DNA from: JANNNX01 sp031398745
GTDB taxonomy: Bacteria > Actinomycetota > Acidimicrobiia > Acidimicrobiales > CADCSY01
Length of the DNA: 64,000 nucleotides
NCBI GenBank assembly: GCA_031398745.1
Contig: JANNNX010000074.1
Coordinates: 1-64,000 of the forward strand
Direction of reading: 5' to 3'
Shown here in pieces: positions 23,061 through 32,938 of this stretch. The translations under genes were made by a program, and so were the position numbers. The notes under the pieces were generated by a model, which was not told the origin of the DNA, did no database searches, and saw nothing but the letters and a program-made list of their open reading frames with translations. How positions within the stretch are numbered: position 1 is the stretch's first letter; each line of letters starts with the position of its first letter.

Positions 23061-24764
23061 CTACGCCGGTCCGGTGCCGTCGAGTCGGTCGAACCGCCAC
23101 ACGGAGTAGCCGCCACCGACGACCGACACCACCCGGTGGTCGGTCAGGACGAAGCCATCCACGACCGGCACGGGCGAGTCCGGCCCGCGCACCACCTCCA
23201 CCGTCTCGGTCCCGGCTGCGACCGCGAGGGCGATGGCCTCTTCGATGCCCGCATCGTCATCACCCCGCAGCCATCGGCGCTCGCCGTACCAGTTGCCGGC
23301 CTCCCGCCCGGTGTGCGTGTCGGTCACGATCACCGCGTCGCTCGGGCTGCCTTCCACCACTTCGGCCAGTGCCCCGGCGAAGGACGCCGAGCGATGCGCG
23401 TGCCAGGCCAGGCCCCAGCCAGCGGTGACGACGCTGATCGCGATGAGGATCACCCCAGTGGGTCGACGCCAATCGGTGGCAGCGATCGCCACCACGCCGA
23501 GCACGGTGAGGAGGGCTCCGGGTAGCAGGAGGTAGCGCCCGGCCCACTGAGCGACGAGCTGGCCGGTCCACTGGGTCGCCAGCACCAGAACGACGGTGAG
23601 GACCGCCGCCCGCCGCAACGTGCGCCGATCCCCGTGAGCCGGGGCAACCAACCCAGCCACGGCCCATGGTGTCGCGGGGAGAAGGCCTGGGATGAAGCCC
23701 AAGCCCAATCCCAACCGACCGATCAAGGCTCCGGGCAGCACGGTGGCTACGGCTCGGACCAACGTGCTGGTGGTGGGGCGACAGGCCCGCCAGGCCACCG
23801 CGCCCAGGCCGATCGTGCCCGCCAGGCCGACGAGGAGGTCGATGGGTCCATCGCCCGGGACGGTGCCGATGGTGGTGAGCGCCACGTCGCGCAGACGGGC
23901 GGACCACTGGGTCGCCGCCTGGTCGAGAACGCCTGCGGCCCGGGCGCCGCGGACGCCCGACCCGAAGAGCAAACGCTCGAGAACCTGGTTGCTGGCGAGG
24001 ACGGCGAGGAACCCGGCCGCGACGGCGACCACCGAGGGCGGGCGCCACCGCCGCCGCCAGGATGAGACCAGCGTCAACACCGCGAAGGCCAGGACGGCCG
24101 GGGCCATCTCCAGCCGCAGCACCACCGCCAGACCCGCCAACACGCCGACGATCAACGGGCGCCGAGGCCGATCGCCCTCCATGGCCTCGGCAACCGCCAG
24201 GAGGGCGATCGCCGTCGCCGGCGCATGCTCCCAAACGTCGAGCGAGTAGAAGGCCACGGGGGACCCGAGGCCTACCGCCCACAACGCGGGCAGGGGCGAC
24301 TGAGCCCCGAGCGTGACCGCGATGCGGCCGGCCGCCCAGCCAGCCAGCGGCGCCGAGAGGATCGGAAGCAGGAGGAGCGCGGAGGCTCCACCCATCCACC
24401 ACAAGGGGACCGACAGCAAGACCATTGGGAGACTGGTGACCTGGATCCAGCGATCGCCCCGCTGGGAGGTGTTGTACAGCGGGTGGTGCTCGCCGTCCGG
24501 GTCGAGGGCCGCGGCCCAGTAACCCACGTCGGGATCGACGGTGCGTCCCTCGGCCATGACCTTGACGGTGGCCACCTTGCCGCCGGCATCCGAGCCCGAC
24601 CAGGCCCGGGTGTCGCCCAGGGCAGCGACGGCGAGCAGGGCGACAACGATGGCGACCAGTGACATCGGCATCGCCCACGGGCGTCGAGCCCGGTCGTCGA
24701 CCGCGCCGCCTGGACCGACATCGGTGCCCGCGGCGGACGGAGCGGGCACGTCGATCGAGGTCAC
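23061..24764 (-). CDS. Polytopic membrane protein, GT-C glycosyltransferase-like
   Basis: I do not recognise this 567-residue protein with certainty. It has about 11-12 membrane helices, a first extracytoplasmic loop after helix 1 containing acidic residues (DPDVGYWAAALDPDGEHHPLYN) and a C-terminal soluble domain of about 120 residues (HTGREAGNWYGERRWLRGDD). This layout fits lipid-sugar-dependent GT-C enzymes such as the ArnT/PMT group, but no diagnostic motif is clear. It starts at the GTG at 24764 and lies between uvrB and uvrA on the same strand, with no functional link to repair. A role in cell-envelope glycosylation is a guess. Confidence 0.7.
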   Translation of the reverse strand: MTSIDVPAPSAAGTDVGPGGAVDDRARRPWAMPMSLVAIVVALLAVAALGDTRAWSGSDAGGKVATVKVMAEGRTVDPDVGYWAAALDPDGEHHPLYNTSQRGDRWIQVTSLPMVLLSVPLWWMGGASALLLLPILSAPLAGWAAGRIAVTLGAQSPLPALWAVGLGSPVAFYSLDVWEHAPATAIALLAVAEAMEGDRPRRPLIVGVLAGLAVVLRLEMAPAVLAFAVLTLVSSWRRRWRPPSVVAVAAGFLAVLASNQVLERLLFGSGVRGARAAGVLDQAATQWSARLRDVALTTIGTVPGDGPIDLLVGLAGTIGLGAVAWRACRPTTSTLVRAVATVLPGALIGRLGLGLGFIPGLLPATPWAVAGLVAPAHGDRRTLRRAAVLTVVLVLATQWTGQLVAQWAGRYLLLPGALLTVLGVVAIAATDWRRPTGVILIAISVVTAGWGLAWHAHRSASFAGALAEVVEGSPSDAVIVTDTHTGREAGNWYGERRWLRGDDDAGIEEAIALAVAAGTETVEVVRGPDSPVPVVDGFVLTDHRVVSVVGGGYSVWRFDRLDGTGPA

Positions 24765-24811
24765 CCTGGAGATATCGCCGATACGAGCCCGGCCCTGAAC
24801 CGAAGGAGCGT

Positions 24812-26827
<2,016 letters not shown>

Positions 26828-26837
26828 GCCGACGAGC

Positions 26838-27428
26838 CTAGAGGCGGCCTATCCAGTGCCAGAGGGCCTCGACCTGGGCGTCGAGCGCCGCCGGGTCACC
26901 GGCGTTGTCGATCACCCGGTCGGCGGCCGCCAACCGGGTGGCGCGGTCGATCTGGGCATCGACCCGGGCACGGGCATCGCTCGACGACAGCCCCCGAGCC
27001 ACCAGGCGGGCCACGGCCACCTCCTCCGGGGCGTCGACCACCACCACCGCCTGCACCGGGTAGCTGCCCTCCGACTCCACCAGCAGGGGCACCTCGAGCA
27101 CCACCACCCGGTCGCTCTCCTCCCAACCCCGTACCCGGGCTAGGAGCTCGGCCCTCACCGCGGGGTGCACGATCGCCTCCAGATCAGCCCGGGCACCGGG
27201 ATCGGCGAAGACGATCCCGGCCAGTGCCGATCGGTCGAGGTCGCCCTCGGGCGTGACCACCCCCGGCCCGAAGCGGTCGACGATGGCCGCGAAGACCGGC
27301 GTACCCGGTGCCTGGAGCTCGCGCACGACCGCGTCGGCGTCGATCACCACCGCCCCACGGGCGTCCAGCAAGGCGGCCACCGTGGACTTGCCGGCGCCGA
27401 TGCCCCCGGTCAGACCCACCAGCTTCAC
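26838..27428 (-). CDS. coaE: Dephospho-CoA kinase
   Basis: This enzyme phosphorylates dephospho-CoA in the last step of CoA synthesis. The 196-residue protein has the P-loop LTGGIGAGKSTVA, the substrate-site VIDADAVVRELQ, EVPLLVESE and the lid-region arginines RLVARGLSSSDARARV. It begins at a GTG at 27428, just behind a TAGCGT box. Position beside uvrB matches other actinobacteria, where some homologues carry a C-terminal GrpB-like extension. This one does not. Confidence 0.95.
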   Translation of the reverse strand: MKLVGLTGGIGAGKSTVAALLDARGAVVIDADAVVRELQAPGTPVFAAIVDRFGPGVVTPEGDLDRSALAGIVFADPGARADLEAIVHPAVRAELLARVRGWEESDRVVVLEVPLLVESEGSYPVQAVVVVDAPEEVAVARLVARGLSSSDARARVDAQIDRATRLAAADRVIDNAGDPAALDAQVEALWHWIGRL

Positions 27429-27437
27429 CGACGGGCG

Positions 27438-27443
27438 ACGCTA
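27438..27443 (-). promoter_or_regulatory. Putative -10 box (TAGCGT) of coaE
   Basis: Read on the minus strand this is TAGCGT, ending 9 bases before the GTG start of coaE. It fits the TANNNT pattern and would give a nearly leaderless transcript covering coaE and uvrB. Confidence 0.4.
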
Positions 27444-27569
27444 CCGCCGTGCTCCGGGGCGAGCCGGCATCCACGAGGGACGCAAGAACCACTCCTACGC
27501 TGCCGATACCTCTTCGACGACCCCCAACCCGCCGCCGATGGCGGCCCGGTCGCACACGAAGGCGCGATC

Positions 27570-29252
27570 ATGAACGCTCGGCTCGACGAACCTGTGCCCG
27601 TGGCCACGATCACCAGCGCGGTCGTGACCCCGCAGAGCACGTTCCGCCCGCCGGTCACCGCCATCCGGTGGGCCACGGTGGCCGTCGGGATCGCGCTGAC
27701 CGGCGCGTCGAGCCAGCACCTGTCGCGCCAGATCCTGACCGGAGTGCTGGTCCTGGCGGTGTACAGCGCCTACCGGACCTTCCGCCCGCTGGTGGTCGAC
27801 CACACCCTCCTCGGCCTGGCTGGGGTGCTGATCGAGGTCGGCGTCGGCGTGCTGGTGGTCGATGCCACCGGGTACTGGAGCTCGCCCTTCGTCTTCTCCC
27901 TCACCACCGCGGTGCTGGTCGCCGGTTTCGCCAGCGGCTTCGCGCTGGCGCTGAGGGTCAGCGTGGTGTCGATCCTGGCCGTGGCGGTCCCGTTCCACCT
28001 CGAGACCCAGCTGTCGACGCTCGACGCGCTGCACCTGACCGCCCAGTTCTCCGTCGAGCTGCTTCTGGTGGGCCTGGTGGCGGAGTACGCCCGGCGCTTC
28101 ACCGGTGAGGCCGAGGCCCGCCGCACCGTCGCCCTCGACCGGCTGGGCCGGCTGTCAGAGGCCAACACCCTGCTCTACTCGCTGCACCGACTGGCCCAGA
28201 CCTTGCCGGCGTCGCTCGATCTCGACGAGGTCCTCGACTCCACCGTCGGCCGCCTGCGGAGCTTCCTCGACATCACCGCGCTGGCCGTGGTCATGCCCGA
28301 CGACACCGCCGAGGGATTCTGGGTCGTCGGCCGCCAGGAGGGCGTGCGGCTGTCGCCGTTGGTGGCCACCGCCGACCTGCCGGCCGCCATCCGGGCGGCA
28401 GCCGAGTCCGACGTCACCCTCAACCACCGGTCGCTCGACGCCGACGGCTTCCCCGGGCTCTCGGTCCGGTCTCGGTCGGGCCTCTACGGCCCGTTGCGAG
28501 CCCGGGGCCAGCTGGTGGGCGTCATCGCGGTGGAGCACGACAGCCCCGACCACTTCTCCCCGGGGGACGTCGCCTTGGTCGAGGGCATGGTCGAAACCGC
28601 GGCGCTGGCCATCGACAACGCCCGGTGGTTCTCCCGGCTCCACACCGTGGGGGCCGCCGAGGAGCGGACCCGCATCGCCCGAGACCTCCACGACCGCATC
28701 GGTCAGTCGATCGCGTACCTGGGCTTCGAGCTCGACCGGATCATCGGCAAAGTCGACGACCCGGCCCTCGCCTTCGACCTCGACCACCTCCGCCGGGATG
28801 TTCGGGCGGTGGTCAGCGAGATTCGGGAGACGCTCTACGACTTGAGGACCAACGTCACCGAGGCCGACGGCTTCGTCGAGGTCCTCGACACCTTCCTGGA
28901 GCGGGTGCGCAGCCGCTCCGCGGCGCAGCTGACCTTCCGCCACGACGCGCCGGCCCGGTTGCCGCTGCCCCAGGAGCGTGAGCTGTGGCGCATCGCCCAG
29001 GAGGCGGTCACCAACGCGGAGCGCCATGCCGCAGCGTCGGAGATCAGCGTGTCCTGGCGGTGCGACGGGAGCCGGGCGACCCTGGAGGTGGCCGACGACG
29101 GCAAGGGCTTCGAGACCGCCAAGGCGGGCCGGTTGGACTCCTACGGCATCGTGGGGATGCGGGAGCGAGCGGCGTCGATCGGGGCGTCGTTCACCATCGA
29201 CTCCCGCTCCGGCCGGGGCACCACCGTGCGCTGCGCCCTGGAGGCGTCGTGA
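27570..29252 (+). CDS. NarL-type sensor histidine kinase with GAF domain
   Basis: This is a membrane sensor kinase of 560 residues. About six membrane helices (residues 30-170) form an MASE-like sensor, followed by a short coiled linker, a GAF domain (about 210-355) and a HisKA_3 dimerisation domain with the phospho-accepting His374 in RIARDLHDRIGQS. The HATPase domain has the N-box RIAQEAVTNAERHA and the G-boxes VADDGKGF and GIVGMRERA. Its stop overlaps the response-regulator GTG as GTGA. The pair sits directly upstream of the Flp pilin genes in the same direction, so it may control pilus production. A possible promoter box TACGCT lies near 27494-27499. Confidence 0.9.
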   Translation: MNARLDEPVPVATITSAVVTPQSTFRPPVTAIRWATVAVGIALTGASSQHLSRQILTGVLVLAVYSAYRTFRPLVVDHTLLGLAGVLIEVGVGVLVVDATGYWSSPFVFSLTTAVLVAGFASGFALALRVSVVSILAVAVPFHLETQLSTLDALHLTAQFSVELLLVGLVAEYARRFTGEAEARRTVALDRLGRLSEANTLLYSLHRLAQTLPASLDLDEVLDSTVGRLRSFLDITALAVVMPDDTAEGFWVVGRQEGVRLSPLVATADLPAAIRAAAESDVTLNHRSLDADGFPGLSVRSRSGLYGPLRARGQLVGVIAVEHDSPDHFSPGDVALVEGMVETAALAIDNARWFSRLHTVGAAEERTRIARDLHDRIGQSIAYLGFELDRIIGKVDDPALAFDLDHLRRDVRAVVSEIRETLYDLRTNVTEADGFVEVLDTFLERVRSRSAAQLTFRHDAPARLPLPQERELWRIAQEAVTNAERHAAASEISVSWRCDGSRATLEVADDGKGFETAKAGRLDSYGIVGMRERAASIGASFTIDSRSGRGTTVRCALEAS

Positions 29253-29881
29253 GACTCGTTCTGGCCGACGACCACAAGATGCTGCGCGAGGGGCTGCGCC
29301 GGTCGCTCGAGGCCCACGGTCTGGAGGTGGTGGCCGAGGCCGCCGACGGCGAGCAAGCCGTCGAGCTGGCCGACGAGCACCGACCCGACGTGGTCCTGAT
29401 GGACGTCTCCATGCCCGGGCTCGACGGCATCGAGGCGGCCCGGGCGATCCGGGCCCGGGTGCCCGACACCCGGATCGTGATGCTCACCATGCACGCCGAC
29501 AGCGACGTCGTGGCCCGAGCCATCCGGGCCGGGGCCGACGGCTACCTGGTCAAGGACTGCTCCACGGAGGAGATCATCGACACCATCGAGCAGGTGGCGT
29601 CGGGCGACACCGTGGTCTCCACCGGCCTAGCCGGGTCGATGCTGGCCGAGGTCCGCCGCTTGGGCATGGTCGCCGGGGCCGATGCCATCACCCGGCGAGA
29701 GGAGGAGGTGCTCCAGCTCATCGCCGATGGCTGCAGCACCCCCGAAGTTGCCGAGCGGCTCTACATCAGCCAGAAGACGGTGAAGAACCACCTGGCCTCG
29801 ATCTACCAGAAGCTCGACGCCCGGGACCGCACCCAGGCGGTACTGCGGGCCGTGCGGATCGGCATCGTCCGACTCAACTAG
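29249..29881 (+). CDS. LuxR/NarL family response regulator
   Basis: This 210-residue regulator pairs with the kinase upstream. The receiver domain has the acidic pocket LADDHK, the phosphorylated Asp52 in VVLMDVSMPGLDG, the Thr switch in VMLTMHA and the lysine in GYLVKDC. The C-terminal helix-turn-helix has ITRREEEVLQLIADGCSTPE and LYISQKTVKNHLASIYQKL, typical of NarL DNA-binding domains. The start is the GTG at 29249; the longer open frame upstream runs through the kinase gene. Targets are unknown; the pilin operon 135 bases downstream is the obvious candidate. Confidence 0.93.
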   Translation: MRLVLADDHKMLREGLRRSLEAHGLEVVAEAADGEQAVELADEHRPDVVLMDVSMPGLDGIEAARAIRARVPDTRIVMLTMHADSDVVARAIRAGADGYLVKDCSTEEIIDTIEQVASGDTVVSTGLAGSMLAEVRRLGMVAGADAITRREEEVLQLIADGCSTPEVAERLYISQKTVKNHLASIYQKLDARDRTQAVLRAVRIGIVRLN

Positions 29882-29932
29882 GCCATACGGCCCGTCCTCG
29901 CCGTTCGCGGCCCCTAAGGGTCGATCGACCTA

Positions 29933-30008
29933 TTGAGACCACGGCCACGCAGGGCGATGTTGTGGTGACACTCAGTGCCCCGCTGTGGGGCGACTAATCA
30001 CAAGGGAG
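29933..30008 (+). promoter_or_regulatory. Leader region of the first Flp pilin gene
   Basis: A weak promoter-like pair TTGAGA (29933-29938) and GATGTT (29956-29961) is separated by 17 bases. A small hairpin GCCCC/GGGGC (29977-29981 with 29987-29991) follows, and a ribosome-binding site AAGGGAG lies at 30002-30008, 8 bases before the ATG. The ribosome site is convincing; the promoter is tentative. Confidence 0.35.
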
Positions 30009-30016
30009 TCCCCCAG

Positions 30017-30205
30017 ATGCTGCTCAACTACAAGTTCCTCGCCGCCTACCTCCGGGCCCGTTTCGGTGACAACGAGCGGGGCGCCAGCCTCGTGGAGTAC
30101 GCCCTTCTCGTGGCACTGATCGCGGTGGTGTGCATCGTCGCCGTGACCACGCTGGGCAACAACGCCGACTCGAAGTTCAGTGAGGTCGGCTCGGCCGTTC
30201 AGTAG
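30017..30205 (+). CDS. flp: Flp/Fap-type pilin (major Tad pilus subunit)
   Basis: This 62-residue prepilin is the likely main subunit of the Tad pilus. A positively charged leader ends in DNERG, and cleavage after that Gly would expose ASLVEYALLVALIAVV, with the Glu-Tyr pair at positions 5-6 that defines Flp pilins. A single hydrophobic helix and a short hydrophilic tail (NNADSKFSEVGSAVQ) follow. I start it at the ATG at 30017, preceded by AAGGGAG. A strong terminator follows the gene. Confidence 0.93.
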   Translation: MLLNYKFLAAYLRARFGDNERGASLVEYALLVALIAVVCIVAVTTLGNNADSKFSEVGSAVQ

Positions 30206-30245
30206 GTCCGGCGGCCGCAGCAACGGCGCTGCGGCAACCGCGCAT

Positions 30246-30281
30246 CGAGGAGGGGCGGGCCACCTGGTCCGCCCCTCCTCG
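30246..30281 (+). terminator. Rho-independent-like terminator between the two pilin genes
   Basis: A perfect 13-base-pair stem, CGAGGAGGGGCGG (30246-30258) with CCGCCCCTCCTCG (30269-30281), has a 10-base loop and is followed by GCGTTT. It lies 41 bases after the first pilin stop and would reduce transcription into the second pilin gene. The poly-T tract is short, as is usual in actinobacteria. Confidence 0.75.
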
Positions 30282-30312
30282 CGTTTCCCAACGACCACAA
30301 CGAGAGGCCTCC

Positions 30313-30528
30313 GTGACCGACCTGCTCCTGCGCATCCGAACCGCTGCTCCGTGGCGCACCGGTCTGACCCGGCTCGCGGCGCGCCTCGGGGGCGAGCGGG
30401 CCGCCTCCCTCGTGGAGTACGCCCTCCTCGTCGCCCTCATCGCCCTGGTGGCGGTGGTCTCGGTGACCTACTTCGGCGACTCGGTCGGCGACAGCTTCAG
30501 CCGGTCGGGCAGCTCGATCTCGCGCTAA
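30313..30528 (+). CDS. Second Flp-type pilin
   Basis: This 71-residue prepilin resembles the first one: GGERAASLVEYALLVALIALV has the same Glu-Tyr pair and hydrophobic helix. The residue before the expected cleavage site is Ala here rather than Gly. The leader is longer (about 29 residues, with RIRTAAPWRTGLTRLAARLG). It starts at the GTG at 30313. Because a strong terminator separates it from the first pilin gene, it may be a minor subunit. The gene ends 9 bases from the convergent membrane-protein gene. Confidence 0.88.
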   Translation: MTDLLLRIRTAAPWRTGLTRLAARLGGERAASLVEYALLVALIALVAVVSVTYFGDSVGDSFSRSGSSISR

Positions 30529-30536
30529 CCCGCAGC

Positions 30537-32006
30537 TCAGCTGGGCGATCGCCGGGCGACGATCCAACCCGGATCAGCCGACTCGCCCACGTCCCATCCC
30601 TCGGCTGCGTCGAGGACCGTGGTCAGCGGCTGGTCATCGGGCCAGACCACCACGTCGATCCGGTAGCGGTCGAGCACCTCCTGCCACCGCTCGCCGGCTC
30701 GCACCAGCACCACGTAGTCCTCCGAGACAGTCTGGGGGTACATGTCGAAGCGGTCGTCGTAGAACACCTCGGCGTCGACTCCGAAGGCCAGCTCTTGGTA
30801 GTTGCCGACGACCTCGGGCGCGGCGATCCGCGGGTCTCCCTCCGACCGCAACTCGGCCAGGGTGTTCACCGGGTACTCGTCGAGATCGAAGGCCGGCCGG
30901 CCGAGGGCGATAGCCACCAGGAGCGCACCGACCAGCGCCAGGGCAGCGGCCACCGGTCGATGGATCCGCCGGCGCTCCGCGCCGGTGAGCGAGCCGAGGC
31001 CCGCCAATCCGGCGGCGGCTCCGGGGAGGAGCACCAACGACGCCACCGCCACATTGCGGGCGGCCAGCAGCGCGGTCACCGTGAACAGGGCCGAGGGCAA
31101 GGCCGTTGACCACCGGGGCCGGCGGGTGAGCCCGACGATGGCCAGCACCAGCAGCACCAGGAAGGCCCGCTCGGACCACCCCACGAAGCGGGGCGCTTGC
31201 CACTCGATCACGTCCGCCAAGACGTCCTGGCGCGACAAGAGTTCGAGCGGGAAGGTCAGCAGCCGGGGCCCGAGGGGGTTCACCGCGCCGGCCACCGTGC
31301 CCACCAGGGCCCACCGCAGGGTGCTCGCGGGTCGGCGCCAGCTGTCCGTCGCCGACCAACCCTGCCGGCCGTCGGCCCACTCCCCGGCGGCCAGTACGGC
31401 CAAGGCCACCAGGCCCAACGGGAACGAGCCGTGGGTGTTCACCCAGATCCAGAACAGAGGCGCGACCCACCAGGGACGGCCGTCGCCCCGGGCCACGAGC
31501 ACCGCCGCCGCCAGCAGCAGGAGTCCGAAGGTCAGGGGCCGCGCCGACCACGCTCCCGCACCTACGCCCACTGATGCCGCCACCAGGGCGACCCGAGCCA
31601 CCAGCGACCCGGCAGGCTGGGTGAGACGCCACACGGCCAGGGCCAGGGCGACGGTCGTCGCCGCGTGGAGCAGCACGAGCCCGTGGTGGCCAGGGGTGTG
31701 CCAGCCGATGCCATAGGCCACCGAGGCCAACCAACTCTGCACCACCCACGACTGACCGTCGGCGGTGAACGAGAACCCGTCGACCGTCGGGATCCGGCCG
31801 GTGTCGACGATGAGCCGGCCGGTGGCCACATGCGTCAAATAGCTGTTGTCGCTCAGCGGGCGCAACCCGATGACGAGACCGGTCCCGGCCACCACCAGCG
31901 CCACCAGGGTGGCCAAAGTCGGCCCCGGCCGGCGCGAGCCCGATGGAACCGATGGAACCGGTGGGACGAGGGGGCCGGCGCCCACCAGCGGCGCCGCGAC
32001 GGTCAC
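30537..32006 (-). CDS. Polytopic membrane protein, GT-C-like, at the end of the tad operon
   Basis: This 489-residue protein has about 10-11 membrane helices and a C-terminal soluble part of about 120 residues. The first loop carries GRLIVDTGRIPTVDGFSFTA and WVVQSWLASVAYGIGW, a pattern I know from uncharacterised GT-C-type membrane proteins. No catalytic motif is certain. The tail has FYDDRFDMYPQTVSEDYVVLV (in parts). The GTG start lies 4 bases after the tadC stop, so it is co-transcribed with the pilus export genes. A role in glycosylating pilin or other surface proteins is possible but unproven. Confidence 0.7.
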   Translation of the reverse strand: MTVAAPLVGAGPLVPPVPSVPSGSRRPGPTLATLVALVVAGTGLVIGLRPLSDNSYLTHVATGRLIVDTGRIPTVDGFSFTADGQSWVVQSWLASVAYGIGWHTPGHHGLVLLHAATTVALALAVWRLTQPAGSLVARVALVAASVGVGAGAWSARPLTFGLLLLAAAVLVARGDGRPWWVAPLFWIWVNTHGSFPLGLVALAVLAAGEWADGRQGWSATDSWRRPASTLRWALVGTVAGAVNPLGPRLLTFPLELLSRQDVLADVIEWQAPRFVGWSERAFLVLLVLAIVGLTRRPRWSTALPSALFTVTALLAARNVAVASLVLLPGAAAGLAGLGSLTGAERRRIHRPVAAALALVGALLVAIALGRPAFDLDEYPVNTLAELRSEGDPRIAAPEVVGNYQELAFGVDAEVFYDDRFDMYPQTVSEDYVVLVRAGERWQEVLDRYRIDVVVWPDDQPLTTVLDAAEGWDVGESADPGWIVARRSPS

Positions 32007-32010
32007 GGCC

Positions 32011-32925
32011 TCAGAGGTTCTCGGCGATGTTCAGCGCGGCCGGGCCGATGACCACCACGAACAGCGCCGGGAAGACGCAGAACACCATCGGGATCAGCAT
32101 CTTGATCGGAGCCTTCTGCGCCTGCTCCTGGGCCAGCTGGCGGCGCTTGACCCGGGCCTCGTCGGCCTGAGAGCGCAGGATCCTCGAAATCGACACCCCG
32201 AAGGTGTCGGCCTGGAGGAGGGCGAGGATGAACGACCGGACCTCGGCCACGTCGACTCGCTCGTCGACCGCCCGCAGGGCGTTGGCCCGGCTGGCCCCTG
32301 CTCGCACCTCGCCCAGCATCCGCCCGAACTCGTCCGACATCGGGCCGGGCACGGCGGCCACCGTCCGGTCGAGGGCCTGCTCGAAGCCCAGCCCGGCTTC
32401 GACGCTGATCGTGAGCAGGTCGAGGATGTCGGGAAGCTTGACCCTGATCGCCTGCTGGCGCTCGGCGACTTGGCGGTTGAGGCGAGCGTCGGGCCCCACC
32501 ACCAGCGCCGCCACCAGCAGCCCGAACACCATCAGGCCCTTGCTGCCGCTGAGCCCGAGCACCCGGTAGGTGAGCCACCACATGACCGGCAACAGCGCGA
32601 GAAGCGCGACCCGGACGGCCAGGAAGCGGTCGAGCTGGGCCGGGTCGGCCTGGCCCGCGGAGATGAGCTTGCGCCGGACGCCGTCGATGTAGCCGACCGG
32701 GGTGAAGCGCCGAGCCAGACCGACCAGCAGGCCGGAAGCCGGATTCAGCACCCGATCCCGGAACGGGTTGAGCATCTGCTGGTCGCGGACGTTGTCGACC
32801 ACCTCGTAGCGGTCGAGCTGGCGCAGCGACGCCCGTACCACCGAGCGGTCGTTGGCCTGGTCGAGGAGGGCGAACGCCACGAACGCCACCGCTGCGAACA
32901 CGCCGAGGGAACCCAGGATCAGCAT
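32011..32925 (-). CDS. tadC: Tad pilus assembly protein TadC (type II secretion F domain)
   Basis: This 304-residue inner-membrane platform protein starts at the ATG at 32925 (MLILGSLGVFAAVAF). It has membrane helices at the N-terminus and around the middle, and a T2SSF domain with LPDILDLLTISVEAGLGFEQAL and EFGRMLGEVRAGASRANAL, then two C-terminal helices. TadC pairs with TadB to form the platform on which the TadA ATPase acts. It lies 13 bases after the VWA-TadB gene. Confidence 0.9.
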   Translation of the reverse strand: MLILGSLGVFAAVAFVAFALLDQANDRSVVRASLRQLDRYEVVDNVRDQQMLNPFRDRVLNPASGLLVGLARRFTPVGYIDGVRRKLISAGQADPAQLDRFLAVRVALLALLPVMWWLTYRVLGLSGSKGLMVFGLLVAALVVGPDARLNRQVAERQQAIRVKLPDILDLLTISVEAGLGFEQALDRTVAAVPGPMSDEFGRMLGEVRAGASRANALRAVDERVDVAEVRSFILALLQADTFGVSISRILRSQADEARVKRRQLAQEQAQKAPIKMLIPMVFCVFPALFVVVIGPAALNIAENL

Positions 32926-32938
32926 CTCGTCCTCCGCC

